Below are positions 54,625 through 63,310 of a stretch of 64,000 bases of DNA, one piece after another. The notes below the pieces were generated by a model. It had not been told where the DNA came from and searched no databases. It saw nothing but the letters and a program-made list of their open reading frames with translations. The position numbers and the translations under genes are program-made. This DNA is from Alloalcanivorax xenomutans (lineage in GTDB: Bacteria; Pseudomonadota; Gammaproteobacteria; Pseudomonadales; Alcanivoracaceae), in the NCBI RefSeq assembly GCF_900217905.1, contig NZ_OBMO01000015.1:1-64000 (forward strand), read 5' to 3'. The first letter of the stretch is position 1, and every line of letters starts with the position of its first letter.

Positions 54625-54745
54625 TACTACTCCGTCTGTTGAGGCTTCCATTCATTAATCAGGCAATCCTGGAAAGGTACCAGAATGAACGGCAATGATC
54701 GCAGGAAAATGAATCGCGGCGGGGGCGGTCGAAGCAGAACGCGAA

Positions 54746-55735
54746 TCAGAACGGCGCTTGCAGCATGGCCTCGGTTTGTGCGCGGGCCTGCTCATATTCA
54801 GCGGCGGTCCGGGCCACCAGCGCCGCCACCGACGGCACTCCGGAGACGCCGGATACCGAATGCCCGGCGCTCCATACGTCCACCCAGCGTTTCGGCCCGG
54901 GGCTGCCGGAGCCTCCACCATACAGAGCCGCGGCCCGCTCCTCGGTCATGTCGGTGGGCAGGTTGTCCGGGTCCAGCCCGGCGGCGATCACCGAGGGACG
55001 CAAGGTATTGGTTTCCAGGCCAGTGAAGGCACGGCTGAGCATGATGTCATCCAGCCGGGAATCCACCAGCATTTGTTTGTAGCCGTCCGCCGCCAGGCTT
55101 TCCCGGGTGGCGATGAACTTGGTGCCCATATAGCCCAGATCACAGCCCAGGGCCTGGGCCGCCCACAGCGCCTGGCCATCGCTGATGCCTCCGGCCAGCA
55201 CCATGGGACCATCGAACAGCGCCCGCACCGCGCGCGCGAAAGCGAAGCCATTGGCCCAGCCAGTCTGACCGCCGGCACCGGCGGTGAGCAGAATCAGGCC
55301 GTCGGCGCCAGCGGCGATGGCCTTCTCCGCGTGGCGGACGTTGGCCACATCGGCGAACACCAGACAGCCGATGTCGTGCAACGGCGCGATCACCGGCTCC
55401 GGCGCGCCAACACTGGTGATCACCATTTCCACCTTGTGTTTCAGCAGGCAGGCCAGCTCTTCCTTCAGGCTCCGCCGCCGCATGATCAGGTTGGGACAGA
55501 ACGGCGCGTCTTCAGCCGTCAGCGCGGCGCTGATTTCACTCAACCAGCGGTCGTACTCTTCCACCGTGCGGCAGTTGGCGGTGGGGAACGAACCGATCAC
55601 GCCCTGACGGCAGGCGGCGATCACCAGTTCCGGCCCGGAGACCCGGAACATGGGCGCGGCGATCAGCGGCAAACGCAGCCGGCGCGCCAGAGAAGGTGGC
55701 AATCCCGTGGTTTGGTTCCGCATCACACCGTTCAT
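54746..55735 (-). CDS. Nitronate monooxygenase-like FMN protein (active-site His replaced)
   Basis: The 329-residue TIM-barrel protein belongs to the nitronate monooxygenase / 2-nitropropane dioxygenase family: the N-terminal RLRLPLIAAPMFRVSG and the FMN-phosphate region GGISDGQALWAAQALGCDLGYMGTKFIATRE are typical. The catalytic-loop motif, usually AGGHxG, reads AGAGGQTG (Gln157), so the histidine expected to act as base is missing. The ATG at 55735 overlaps the stop of the acyl-CoA ligase by 4 bp; 55723 is an alternative. The coupling suggests joint action on a CoA-linked compound, but true nitronate activity is doubtful. Confidence 0.85.
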   Translation of the reverse strand: MNGVMRNQTTGLPPSLARRLRLPLIAAPMFRVSGPELVIAACRQGVIGSFPTANCRTVEEYDRWLSEISAALTAEDAPFCPNLIMRRRSLKEELACLLKHKVEMVITSVGAPEPVIAPLHDIGCLVFADVANVRHAEKAIAAGADGLILLTAGAGGQTGWANGFAFARAVRALFDGPMVLAGGISDGQALWAAQALGCDLGYMGTKFIATRESLAADGYKQMLVDSRLDDIMLSRAFTGLETNTLRPSVIAAGLDPDNLPTDMTEERAAALYGGGSGSPGPKRWVDVWSAGHSVSGVSGVPSVAALVARTAAEYEQARAQTEAMLQAPF

Positions 55736-57288
55736 CCTATCTGCCGGCTCTGGCCGGCCCAATAACGGGCCCGCAGCGCTTTCTTGTCGATTTTGCCCAG
55801 GCTGGTCAGTGGCAGGGCATCGACGAATTCGAGCTTTTTCGGCGCGTGAGCGGCACCTTTCAAATCCTTGACCTGCTGGATCAGGGTCCGCGCCGATACC
55901 TGCTCGCCCGGGTGGCAAACCACGATGGCGGTGACCGCTTCGCCCCAGCGCGGGTCCGGCACGCCGATCACCGCCGCCATGGCCACCGCCGGATGAGCAC
56001 TGAGCACATCCTCCACCGCGCGGGTGTAGACGTTGAAACCACCGGTGACGATCATGTCCTTCTTGCGGTCCACGATATACAGCCGGCCCTGCTCATCCGC
56101 CCTCGCCACGTCACCGGTATGCAGCCAGCCGAATTGCATCGCTTCCTCGGTCTGCTCCGGCTGGTTCCAGTACCCTTCCATCATCGACGGACCGCGCACG
56201 CAGATTTCCCCCGCCTCGCCAAGCGGCACGGCATGGCCCTCGTCGTCCAGCAGAGCGATACGGTTGGAGGAAACGGGGAAGCCGCAGGACGCCAGCCATT
56301 GTGGATGGGCGGGGTCATGGTCTTCCTTTGGCAGATAGGTGATCGGATAGCATTCGGTCTGGCCAAACAGTTGCGCGAACACCGGACCGATCCGATCCAT
56401 GCCTTCGGCCAGCCGGGTCGGCGACATGGGCGAGGCGCCGTACAACAGCAGCTCCAGGGAAGACAGATCAGCCTTCGCCAGGCGGGCGTCGTCCAGCAGG
56501 CTGTAGAGCATGGTTGGCACCATCAAGGTGAAATTGATCCGCCGCCGTTCGATCGCCGTCAGCACTTCGCCGGTATCGAAGCCGCTCATCAGGTGTACAC
56601 AGCCGCCCCGGATCAGCGTCGGCAGCACCTTGGTGCCGGACACATGGCTGATCGGTGCCACCGCCAGATAATTAGGCTGGCGCGGCAGTTCGAAATCCGC
56701 CAGGATCGCCACGGCGGAAGCCACCAGCGCCTGATGGCGGCGGAACGAGCCCTTGGAGCGCCCGGTGGTGCCGCCGGTGTAGTTCAGGGTGGCGATATCA
56801 CTGGCCTGAGCCAGATCACGGGCCGTCGCGGCGCCGATCCGCGCCACCGCCCGGCTCAGGTCGACGCCATACTCCGCCGCCGTCAGGGTAAACGTGGTCA
56901 TCCCCGGCCGGGCCGACAACGCCGCGCCGACGTCACCGAACGCTTCAGCGTCCGCCACCAGGAAAGCGGCATCACAGTCCTCCAGTTGGAACTGGTGATC
57001 GGATAACGCCCCCTTGGGATGCAAAGCGGTGGTGGCCGCACCACACAGCTGCGCCGCGACCCCGGCGCACCAGCCATCGGCCCGGTTGGCGCTGAGCACG
57101 GCGACCCGGTCGCCCCGTTGCAGGCCGTGGTTCATAAAGACTTTCTGCAGTCGGCCGATCAGATCGGCGGCACCGCGATAGCTGAGTTCCCCGCCTTCCC
57201 AGGTGAAGGCGGTGCGGTCCGGATGACGTGCCAGAGCACGCAGGACGAGCGTGCCCAGCGTCAGACCAACATCGTGAGCGTCTTGCAT
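55732..57288 (-). CDS. AMP-forming acyl-CoA synthetase
   Basis: The 518-residue adenylating enzyme has the P-loop-like YTGGTTGRSKG at 170-180, the YGASPMSP block, GWLHTGDVAR with the conserved Asp, and the C-terminal catalytic lysine Lys499 in LTSLGKIDKKALR. It activates a carboxylic acid with ATP and CoA. The family is broad; substrate may be medium- or long-chain or aromatic. ATG 57288 (MQDAHDVGLTLG) follows GGAGAGG; an upstream in-frame extension is not conserved. It is translationally coupled to the nitronate-monooxygenase-like gene. Confidence 0.9.
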   Translation of the reverse strand: MQDAHDVGLTLGTLVLRALARHPDRTAFTWEGGELSYRGAADLIGRLQKVFMNHGLQRGDRVAVLSANRADGWCAGVAAQLCGAATTALHPKGALSDHQFQLEDCDAAFLVADAEAFGDVGAALSARPGMTTFTLTAAEYGVDLSRAVARIGAATARDLAQASDIATLNYTGGTTGRSKGSFRRHQALVASAVAILADFELPRQPNYLAVAPISHVSGTKVLPTLIRGGCVHLMSGFDTGEVLTAIERRRINFTLMVPTMLYSLLDDARLAKADLSSLELLLYGASPMSPTRLAEGMDRIGPVFAQLFGQTECYPITYLPKEDHDPAHPQWLASCGFPVSSNRIALLDDEGHAVPLGEAGEICVRGPSMMEGYWNQPEQTEEAMQFGWLHTGDVARADEQGRLYIVDRKKDMIVTGGFNVYTRAVEDVLSAHPAVAMAAVIGVPDPRWGEAVTAIVVCHPGEQVSARTLIQQVKDLKGAAHAPKKLEFVDALPLTSLGKIDKKALRARYWAGQSRQIG

Positions 57289-57508
57289 CTCGCCTCTCCG
57301 TTCTTCATGCCCCGCGGTCGGGGTCGGGTATTGTTGTTCTGATATCGCGGGCGCGGCCCACGCTTTTATGAGGGTTTCAGCATCATCCGCCCGGGGAGCG
57401 GGCCGGGACAATCGCCGATCACGCCAGATCCATTGACGAAAAGGGTCATGAACTCACAGTTGGCTACAAGGCCGCTGTGGCACGGTCTGTGGAAAATTCT
57501 GCCAAACA

Positions 57509-57538
57509 AAAAAGGCGGGCCCGAGGGCCCGCCTTTTT
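57509..57538 (-). terminator. Rho-independent terminator of aceA
   Basis: AAAAAGGCGGGCCC at 57509-57522 and GGGCCCGCCTTTTT at 57525-57538 make a perfect 14-bp stem with a 2-nt spacer. On the minus strand the stem is followed by TTTTTTG. It lies 27 bp after the aceA stop and, because it is symmetric with U/A runs, could work in both directions. Confidence 0.9.
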
Positions 57539-57564
57539 CAGACTTACCTGAGTAAGATCGAGAC

Positions 57565-59166
57565 TTAGATGTTCTCGAACTGACCCATGGTGTTGTCTTT
57601 ACCACCGGCTTTCAGCGCGGCTTCACCGGAGAAGTACTCTTTGTGGTCATCACCGATGTTGGAACCGGCCATGTCCTGGTGCTTCACGGTGGCAACGCCT
57701 TCGCGGATCTCGCGGCGCTGTACGCCGGCCACATAGGCCAGCATGCCTTCGTCGCCGAAGTAACCCTTGGCCAGCTGATCGGTGGACAGAGCAGCGGTGT
57801 GGTAGGTCGGCAGCGTGATCAGGTGGTGGAAGATACCCGCTTCGCGAGAAGCATCGCGCTGGAAGTTCCGGGTCCACTCGTCGGCCAGCTGAGCCAGCTC
57901 GGTGCCGTCGTAGTCGGCGCTCATCAGCTTGTCGCGGTCGTAAGCGGACACGTCCTTGCCTTCCTTCTCCCAAGCGTCGAACACTTGCTGACGGAAGTTC
58001 AGGGTCCAGTTGAAGGACGGGCTGTTGTTGTAAACCAGCTTGGCGTCCGGCACTACTTCACGGATACGGTTAACCATTTCCGCGATCTGGCCCACGTGCG
58101 GCTTCTCGGTTTCGATCCACAGCAGATCGGCGCCGTTCTGCAGGCTGGTGATACAGTCCAGAACCACACGGTCAACACCGGTGCCGGCCTTGAACTGGAA
58201 CAGGCCGGAAGCCAGACGCTTCGGCTTGAGCAGCTTGCCGTTGGACTTGATCACAACGTCACCGTTGTTGATCTGGGACGCGTCGTCGATGTACTCGCCG
58301 TCCAGGAACGCGTTGTACTGGTCGCCCAGGTCGCCCGGCTCGTTGGTCACGGCGATCTGCTTGGTCAGGCCGGCGCCCAGGGAGTCGGTACGGGCAACGA
58401 TGACACCGTCGTCAACACCCAGCTCGAGGAAGGCGTAACGCACAGCGTTGATTTTGGCCAGGAAGTCGGCGTGGGGAACGGTCACTTTACCGTCCTGGTG
58501 GCCACACTGCTTCTCGTCGGAAACCTGGTTCTCGATCTGGATGCAGCAAGCACCGGCTTCGATCAGTTGCTTGGCCATCAGATAGGTGGCTTCCGGGTTA
58601 CCGAAGCCAGCATCGATATCGGCGATGATCGGCACAACGTGGGTTTCGAAGTTGTCGATCTGGCTGATGATTTCGGCTTTTTTGGCTTCGTCACCAGCGG
58701 CTTTGGCGTCGTCCAGGGCACGGAACAGGTGGTTCAGTTCCCAGGCGTCGGCTTGCTTGAGGAAGGTGTACAGTTCGCGGATCAGATCGGCGACCGCGGT
58801 CTTCTCATGCATGGACTGATCGGGCAGCGGACCGAATTCGGAACGCAGAGCGGCGACCATCCAGCCGGACAGGTACAGGTACCGGCCTTTGGTGCTGCCG
58901 AAGTGCTTCTTGATGGAAATCATCTTCTGCTGACCGATGAAACCGTGCCAGCAACCCAGGGACTGGGTGTACTTGGAGGAGTCCGCATCGTAGGCCGCCA
59001 TGTCTTCGCGCATGATCTTGGCGTTGTACTTGGCGATGTCCAGATGCGTTTTGAAGCGGTTTTGCAGGCGCATGCGAACAGCGGATTCCGGGTTGATGTC
59101 GTGCCAGGTGTTATTGGCACCAACCACGGAGCTCAGTGCTTCGATCTCTTTGAGGTACTGTGACAT
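57565..59166 (-). CDS. aceA: Isocitrate lyase
   Basis: The 533-residue enzyme is the long subfamily found in Pseudomonas and relatives, against about 430 in E. coli. It splits isocitrate to succinate and glyoxylate, the first step of the glyoxylate shunt needed for growth on acetate and fatty acids. The active-site Cys221 lies in EKQCGHQDGKV, replacing the classical KKCGH by KQCGH as usual in this subfamily. Metal and substrate residues are in ADIDAGFGN, IENQVSDE and VARTDSLGA. ATG 59166 follows AAGGA; a TTG two codons earlier is unlikely. Malate synthase is not in the window. Confidence 0.98.
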   Translation of the reverse strand: MSQYLKEIEALSSVVGANNTWHDINPESAVRMRLQNRFKTHLDIAKYNAKIMREDMAAYDADSSKYTQSLGCWHGFIGQQKMISIKKHFGSTKGRYLYLSGWMVAALRSEFGPLPDQSMHEKTAVADLIRELYTFLKQADAWELNHLFRALDDAKAAGDEAKKAEIISQIDNFETHVVPIIADIDAGFGNPEATYLMAKQLIEAGACCIQIENQVSDEKQCGHQDGKVTVPHADFLAKINAVRYAFLELGVDDGVIVARTDSLGAGLTKQIAVTNEPGDLGDQYNAFLDGEYIDDASQINNGDVVIKSNGKLLKPKRLASGLFQFKAGTGVDRVVLDCITSLQNGADLLWIETEKPHVGQIAEMVNRIREVVPDAKLVYNNSPSFNWTLNFRQQVFDAWEKEGKDVSAYDRDKLMSADYDGTELAQLADEWTRNFQRDASREAGIFHHLITLPTYHTAALSTDQLAKGYFGDEGMLAYVAGVQRREIREGVATVKHQDMAGSNIGDDHKEYFSGEAALKAGGKDNTMGQFENI

Positions 59167-59221
59167 GGTCAATCCTTGTCGATAGAAGAATGAACACCGA
59201 AGCCGCCGGTCATGCAGGGAA

Positions 59222-59274
59222 AAGGGCCCCTACCCGACGCCGGCTACCGATGGCGCGCATTCTAGGGGGCCCTT
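59222..59274 (-). promoter_or_regulatory. Inverted repeat in the aceA leader region
   Basis: On the minus strand AAGGGCCCCCTA (59274-59263) faces TAGGGGCCCTT (59232-59222), a stem of about 11 bp with one bulge and 30 nt between. The left arm overlaps a TAGAAT sequence that could be a -10 box; a good -35 was not found. It could be an operator, an attenuator (a T-rich TTTTCC follows) or chance. It lies 56-108 bp before the aceA ATG. Confidence 0.4.
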
Positions 59275-59290
59275 GCCCATAAAAACAATC

Positions 59291-59312
59291 AATATGGGTT
59301 ATACCCAATATT
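59291..59312 (-). terminator. Terminator hairpin overlapping the phosphoesterase stop codon
   Basis: AATATGGGT at 59291-59299 pairs with ACCCAATATT at 59303-59312 (one bulged base), leaving TAT as loop. On the minus strand it is followed by GATTGTTTTTA. The TAA stop of the gene upstream (59299-59301) lies in the loop and first stem pair. This looks like an intrinsic terminator. Confidence 0.65.
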
Positions 59313-61419
59313 TCTCTGGTGAATGGTAGTGGCAAGCCCCGGAAACGCCGCGCCGGCGCGGACGGCGGCGCCAAAGCAGCAGGGCGCCCGCCAGCAGCAG
59401 ACCCGGCCCCCAGCCCCCACCACCGGATCCGCCCCCGGAAGCCGGCGGTTCCGGCTCGGGCTCGGGGTCGACTGGCTCTTCCTCATCCACCAGTGTTTTC
59501 TCCAGGGTAAAGGCGTCGACCACGGCCCCGTCCACATCGTAGGCCCGGTAACGCAGCTCCCCGCCGTCGATATCGATGACCTGATAAGTGGCCAGATCCG
59601 CGATCATGACCGCCGGCTCCACCCCATACTTCTCCTGGAAGCCCCCCACTTCATAGAACTTGGTGCCGGAATTGGCCACCAGATACACCGTGCCCTCCCC
59701 TTCGGGGACCACCTCTCCGCCCTTCATCGGCTGAGTGCGCAGATAAGCATGAGTATGACCTTGCAGCATCAGATCCACACCGTGACGATCCAAGATCGGT
59801 AAGAAGGCCTGGCGCAACTCCGGTTCGTCCTGGGTGGGGCGGGAGCCATAAATGGGCTGGTGGATGGCCACGAACTTCCAGGTGGCGTCCGCCTGAGCCA
59901 GTTGCTGATCCAGCCAGGACGCCTGCTTGGCCAGTTCCTCCTCACCTTTGAGGCTGCCGTCTATGATGGCGAAGAAGGCGTCGCCATAACGGAAACTGTA
60001 GAGACGTTCCTCCATGCCCCGCGGGCCGTTCTCCGGCAGCATGAACTGGTCCAGATAGAGTGTCGGTTCCTGGCCGTTGTATTCGTGGTTGCCCAGCACC
60101 GGCACCAGCGGCTGTTCCGAGTACACCCCTTCGCTGGCGTGGAAGAAAGCGTCCCAGTCATCCCGCTCCGGCCCGCGGTTGACCATGTCGCCGGTCATCA
60201 CGATAAAACGGGCGTTGGGCGTGTATTCATAGGCCCGGCGCACCAGCGGCTCCCATTCCTCGAAGCCGTGCTGCACGTCGCCCATATAGATAAAGGAGAA
60301 GGCCTCCGGATCGGCCGGATCGGTGGTGAACTCCCGCGGCGCGCTCCAGCCGCCATCCTCGCCGTTACCCACGGCATAGACGTAGGTGGTGGCCGGTTTC
60401 AGATCACGCAGGGGAACGATATGCCGGTTCACCACCGGATCATTGCCCGGCTCCGGGCGCAGCTCAAGCAAGCCACCGGGGTAATCGTCCAGCGTGTCGT
60501 ACTCGGCCAGGATGTCCTCCCGCGGCGAGTCAATCACCACCGGCCCCTCGGATGAGGCGGACAGATAGTCATCGCCGGCCTCGAAGCCGGTAAAACGGCT
60601 TTTTTCCTGGAACACGACTTTGCCGGCGTTTTCCGTGCGGCCCGTGCGCCATTGCACCACCGCCGACGTGGCGGGATCATCGCCCAGTGTCAGGACCACC
60701 TGGTCCGGCTTCGCGGTGGATGGATACGGAGTGACATTGGCGAAATGGATCAACTGGCCATCGTTGCGGCGAGTCCGCAGTAACTGCACGGACTGCTGTC
60801 CCACCAGTTGGTCCGGCAGCTCGATAAAGTAACGGCTCTCTTCATCGGCCCAGGCCGGACGCTCCAGAGCCACGGTATCCAGGCCGAAGGACGGATGGTA
60901 GAGATCGCTGATCACCAGTTCGTCATCCGCGTTCACCGGGGCCACCGCGATGGCGTAGGACTCGATACTGCCGTTGGAATCACCGTCGATGATGCCGTTG
61001 ACCCCAAGCCCCACCTCGCCGGCGGGAAACGTCGCCTGCCACACTTCCCATTCGGTCTCATGGCGAATGCGGGCCTTCAGATCGGTTTTCTCGAACCCCA
61101 GGTCCGCCAACCAGAACTGCGCCACCGGCCATGGATCCCGTATCACCGAAACCACCACCGGTACGTTCACGGTGAAGCGAACAAAGTCGGTGCCGAGAAT
61201 ATGACGCTCCTCGGCGGAGAGGTTGGCGAGCACCTGATCCGGTGTCATCGACTGCAACGCCTCGGTACTGAACTGCTCAAGAAAGCGTTGTTGGATATCG
61301 AACACGGTATCCCGAACCGTGGGGTTCGGAGCGGACTGCGCCAACACCAGCGACGGTATCGACAACAGCAGAATCAGAAACACCCGGGCCAGACGGCCGG
61401 GGCGAGAAGAAAAAAACAT
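59299..61419 (-). CDS. Secreted metallophosphoesterase with GlyGly-CTERM anchor
   Basis: The 706-residue precursor starts at ATG 61419 (GGGGAG upstream) with a signal peptide (about 1-28, LLSIPSLVLA). Residues 30-300 form an unassigned beta-rich region. Then comes a purple-acid-phosphatase-like fibronectin part (ATSAVVQWRTG; PATTYVYAVGNG) and calcineurin-type motifs YMGDVQHG, GDMVNRG, GNHEYNG, AIHQPIYG and GHTHAYLRT. The end has PEPEPEPP, then [12 protein letters not shown], a hydrophobic helix and RRRPRRR: a GlyGly-CTERM signal. Seventeen further residues (GVSGACHYHSPEKYWV region) follow, reaching a stop inside a terminator hairpin. Such signals normally end with the Arg cluster. Confidence 0.9.
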   Translation of the reverse strand: MFFSSRPGRLARVFLILLLSIPSLVLAQSAPNPTVRDTVFDIQQRFLEQFSTEALQSMTPDQVLANLSAEERHILGTDFVRFTVNVPVVVSVIRDPWPVAQFWLADLGFEKTDLKARIRHETEWEVWQATFPAGEVGLGVNGIIDGDSNGSIESYAIAVAPVNADDELVISDLYHPSFGLDTVALERPAWADEESRYFIELPDQLVGQQSVQLLRTRRNDGQLIHFANVTPYPSTAKPDQVVLTLGDDPATSAVVQWRTGRTENAGKVVFQEKSRFTGFEAGDDYLSASSEGPVVIDSPREDILAEYDTLDDYPGGLLELRPEPGNDPVVNRHIVPLRDLKPATTYVYAVGNGEDGGWSAPREFTTDPADPEAFSFIYMGDVQHGFEEWEPLVRRAYEYTPNARFIVMTGDMVNRGPERDDWDAFFHASEGVYSEQPLVPVLGNHEYNGQEPTLYLDQFMLPENGPRGMEERLYSFRYGDAFFAIIDGSLKGEEELAKQASWLDQQLAQADATWKFVAIHQPIYGSRPTQDEPELRQAFLPILDRHGVDLMLQGHTHAYLRTQPMKGGEVVPEGEGTVYLVANSGTKFYEVGGFQEKYGVEPAVMIADLATYQVIDIDGGELRYRAYDVDGAVVDAFTLEKTLVDEEEPVDPEPEPEPPASGGGSGGGGWGPGLLLAGALLLWRRRPRRRGVSGACHYHSPEKYWV

Positions 61420-61640
61420 GACTGTGCTCCCCGATGTTATTGATGCTATGGAAGCGCCCCCCAAAGGTCCCGGCACCCTCACGGGTGTGGTTTTCGCGAC
61501 AATTCATGGGATAGCCGCCAGAACGGCGGAGATGGAGACAAAGGCGCTGGGGGAGGAGCCTAGGTCCCCGTTGTTGCAAAGCGGGGACTGGCAGGTTTCA
61601 GTCCGTTTAAAATTTGTACGGCAACGGTGTCCGGGAAAAT

Positions 61641-61661
61641 CCGGGAGATCAAATCTCCCGG
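61641..61661 (-). terminator. Terminator hairpin enclosing the prfC stop codon
   Basis: CCGGGAGAT at 61641-61649 and ATCTCCCGG at 61653-61661 form a perfect 9-bp stem with loop CAA. The minus-strand stop TGA of prfC occupies 61649-61651, in the loop and last stem pair. ATTTTCC follows on the transcript. The hairpin can only fold after the ribosome has left the stop codon. Confidence 0.7.
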
Positions 61662-63229
61662 GTCTCCAGGAAACGGATTTCCGGGTGCCGTTCCTCGGTG
61701 AGTTGCAGGTTGACGCGTGTAGGCGCCAGGTAGGTCAGATGACCGGCGCCGTCGCGGGCCAGGTTGTCGTAGGCTTTGCGTTCAAAAGACGCCAGTTCGC
61801 GTTCGCTGTCCGCTTCCATCCAGCGGGCGGTGGTGACGTTGACCGGCTCGTAACGGCACTCCACCCCGTATTCGGCCTTCAGGCGAGCCGCCACCACGTC
61901 GAACTGCAGCGTTCCCACCGCGCCCAGCACCACGTCATTGTTCCGCAGCGGGAAGAACACCTGGGTGGCGCCCTCCTCCGCCAGTTGGGTGAGGCCCTTA
62001 TGGAGCTGCTTGCTCTTCAGCGGATCATTCAGCACCACCCGCCGGAACAGCTCCGGCGCGAAGTGCGGAATACCGGTGAAGCGCAGGTCCTCGCCCTCGG
62101 TGAAGGTATCACCGATCTGGATGGTACCGTGGTTGTGCAGGCCGATGATGTCGCCAGCAAAGGCTTCTTCCACATTGTCCCGCTCCCCGGCCAGGAATGT
62201 CAGCGCATCGGAGATACGCACTTCCTTGCCGGTACGGCACTGCTTGAGCTTGATACCCTTCTGATACTTGCCGGAACAGATGCGCATGAAGGCGATCCGA
62301 TCACGGTGGCGCGGATCCATATTGGCCTGGATCTTGAAAACGAAGCCGGTCATCTTCGGCTCCTCCGCTTCCACCTTGCGCTCCACCGCTTCCCGGGGTT
62401 GCGGTGCCGGCGCCCATTTCACCAGGCCGTCGAGCATATGGTCGACGCCGAAATTACCCAGGGCGGTACCGAAGAACACCGGGGTCAGCCGGCCATCCAG
62501 GAACCGCTGCAGATCGAAATCGTGGCTGGCGCCGCGCACCAGTTCCAGCATGTCACGCAGTTCCTGGGCGTAGTCCGCCCCCACCGCCTGATCCAGTTCC
62601 GGATTATTCAGGCCCTCGATCTCGCGCACGTCCTGGATGGTATGGCCCTGGCCGGTCTTATACAGAACGGTGGCATCGCGCAGCAGGTTGTAGACGCCCT
62701 TGAAGCTCTTGCCCATGCCGATCGGCCAGGTCACCGGGGCGCACTCGATATTGAGAACATCCTCGATCTCATCCAGCACCTCGATGGGATCACGCACGTC
62801 GCGGTCCAGCTTGTTGATGAAAGTGAGGATCGGCGTGTCGCGCAGCCGGCACACCTCCATCAGCTTGACGGTCCGCTCCTCCACGCCCTTGGCGGCGTCG
62901 ATCACCATCAAGGCGGAATCCACCGCGGTCAGGGTACGATAGGTATCCTCGGAGAAATCGGCGTGCCCCGGCGTGTCGAGCAGATTGACCATGGCGTCTT
63001 GATAAGGGAACTGCATCACCGAGGTGGTCACGGAAATGCCCCGCTCCTTCTCCATCTCCATCCAGTCGGAGGTGGCATGGCGGCCGGATTTCTTCCCCTT
63101 CACCGTGCCCGCCAGCTGGATCTGATTTCCGTACAGCAGCAGCTTCTCGGTAATGGTGGTCTTACCGGCGTCCGGGTGAGAGATGATGGCGAAAGTGCGC
63201 CGTTTGTGGATTTCGTCGATGGGCTTCAT
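61649..63229 (-). CDS. prfC: Peptide chain release factor 3
   Basis: The 526-residue translational GTPase recycles RF1/RF2 from the ribosome. G motifs are SHPDAGKTT near residue 17-25, the switch region [34 protein letters not shown], and [10 protein letters not shown]. Domain II/III features follow ([43 protein letters not shown]). Length and N-terminus ([18 protein letters not shown]) agree with E. coli RF3. A terminator hairpin overlaps its stop. It is the sole gene in its unit, downstream of fliA on the same strand (81-bp gap). Confidence 0.98.
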   Translation of the reverse strand: MKPIDEIHKRRTFAIISHPDAGKTTITEKLLLYGNQIQLAGTVKGKKSGRHATSDWMEMEKERGISVTTSVMQFPYQDAMVNLLDTPGHADFSEDTYRTLTAVDSALMVIDAAKGVEERTVKLMEVCRLRDTPILTFINKLDRDVRDPIEVLDEIEDVLNIECAPVTWPIGMGKSFKGVYNLLRDATVLYKTGQGHTIQDVREIEGLNNPELDQAVGADYAQELRDMLELVRGASHDFDLQRFLDGRLTPVFFGTALGNFGVDHMLDGLVKWAPAPQPREAVERKVEAEEPKMTGFVFKIQANMDPRHRDRIAFMRICSGKYQKGIKLKQCRTGKEVRISDALTFLAGERDNVEEAFAGDIIGLHNHGTIQIGDTFTEGEDLRFTGIPHFAPELFRRVVLNDPLKSKQLHKGLTQLAEEGATQVFFPLRNNDVVLGAVGTLQFDVVAARLKAEYGVECRYEPVNVTTARWMEADSERELASFERKAYDNLARDGAGHLTYLAPTRVNLQLTEERHPEIRFLETREI

Positions 63230-63310
63230 AGCGATCTCGGTCTGCGTCGGCGCGCATTGTAGCGCTGACGGACCGCTTCGTGTAGGAAGCCGCGTTACCG
63301 CGGGCGAGAA

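Noticed and set aside
57289-57508. Additional small gene between the acyl-CoA ligase and the aceA terminator
   Set aside because: Short frames here have no ribosome-binding site, similarity or coding bias. The stretch is left as non-coding.
57643-59163. 506-codon plus-strand open frame opposite aceA
   Set aside because: It is an antisense reflection of a highly codon-biased gene. Its Val/Gly/His-rich product has no similarity, and aceA is certain.
61319-63262. 647-codon plus-strand open frame opposite prfC
   Set aside because: prfC is certain from its GTPase motifs. The opposite frame has no recognisable domain and crosses the intergenic gap.
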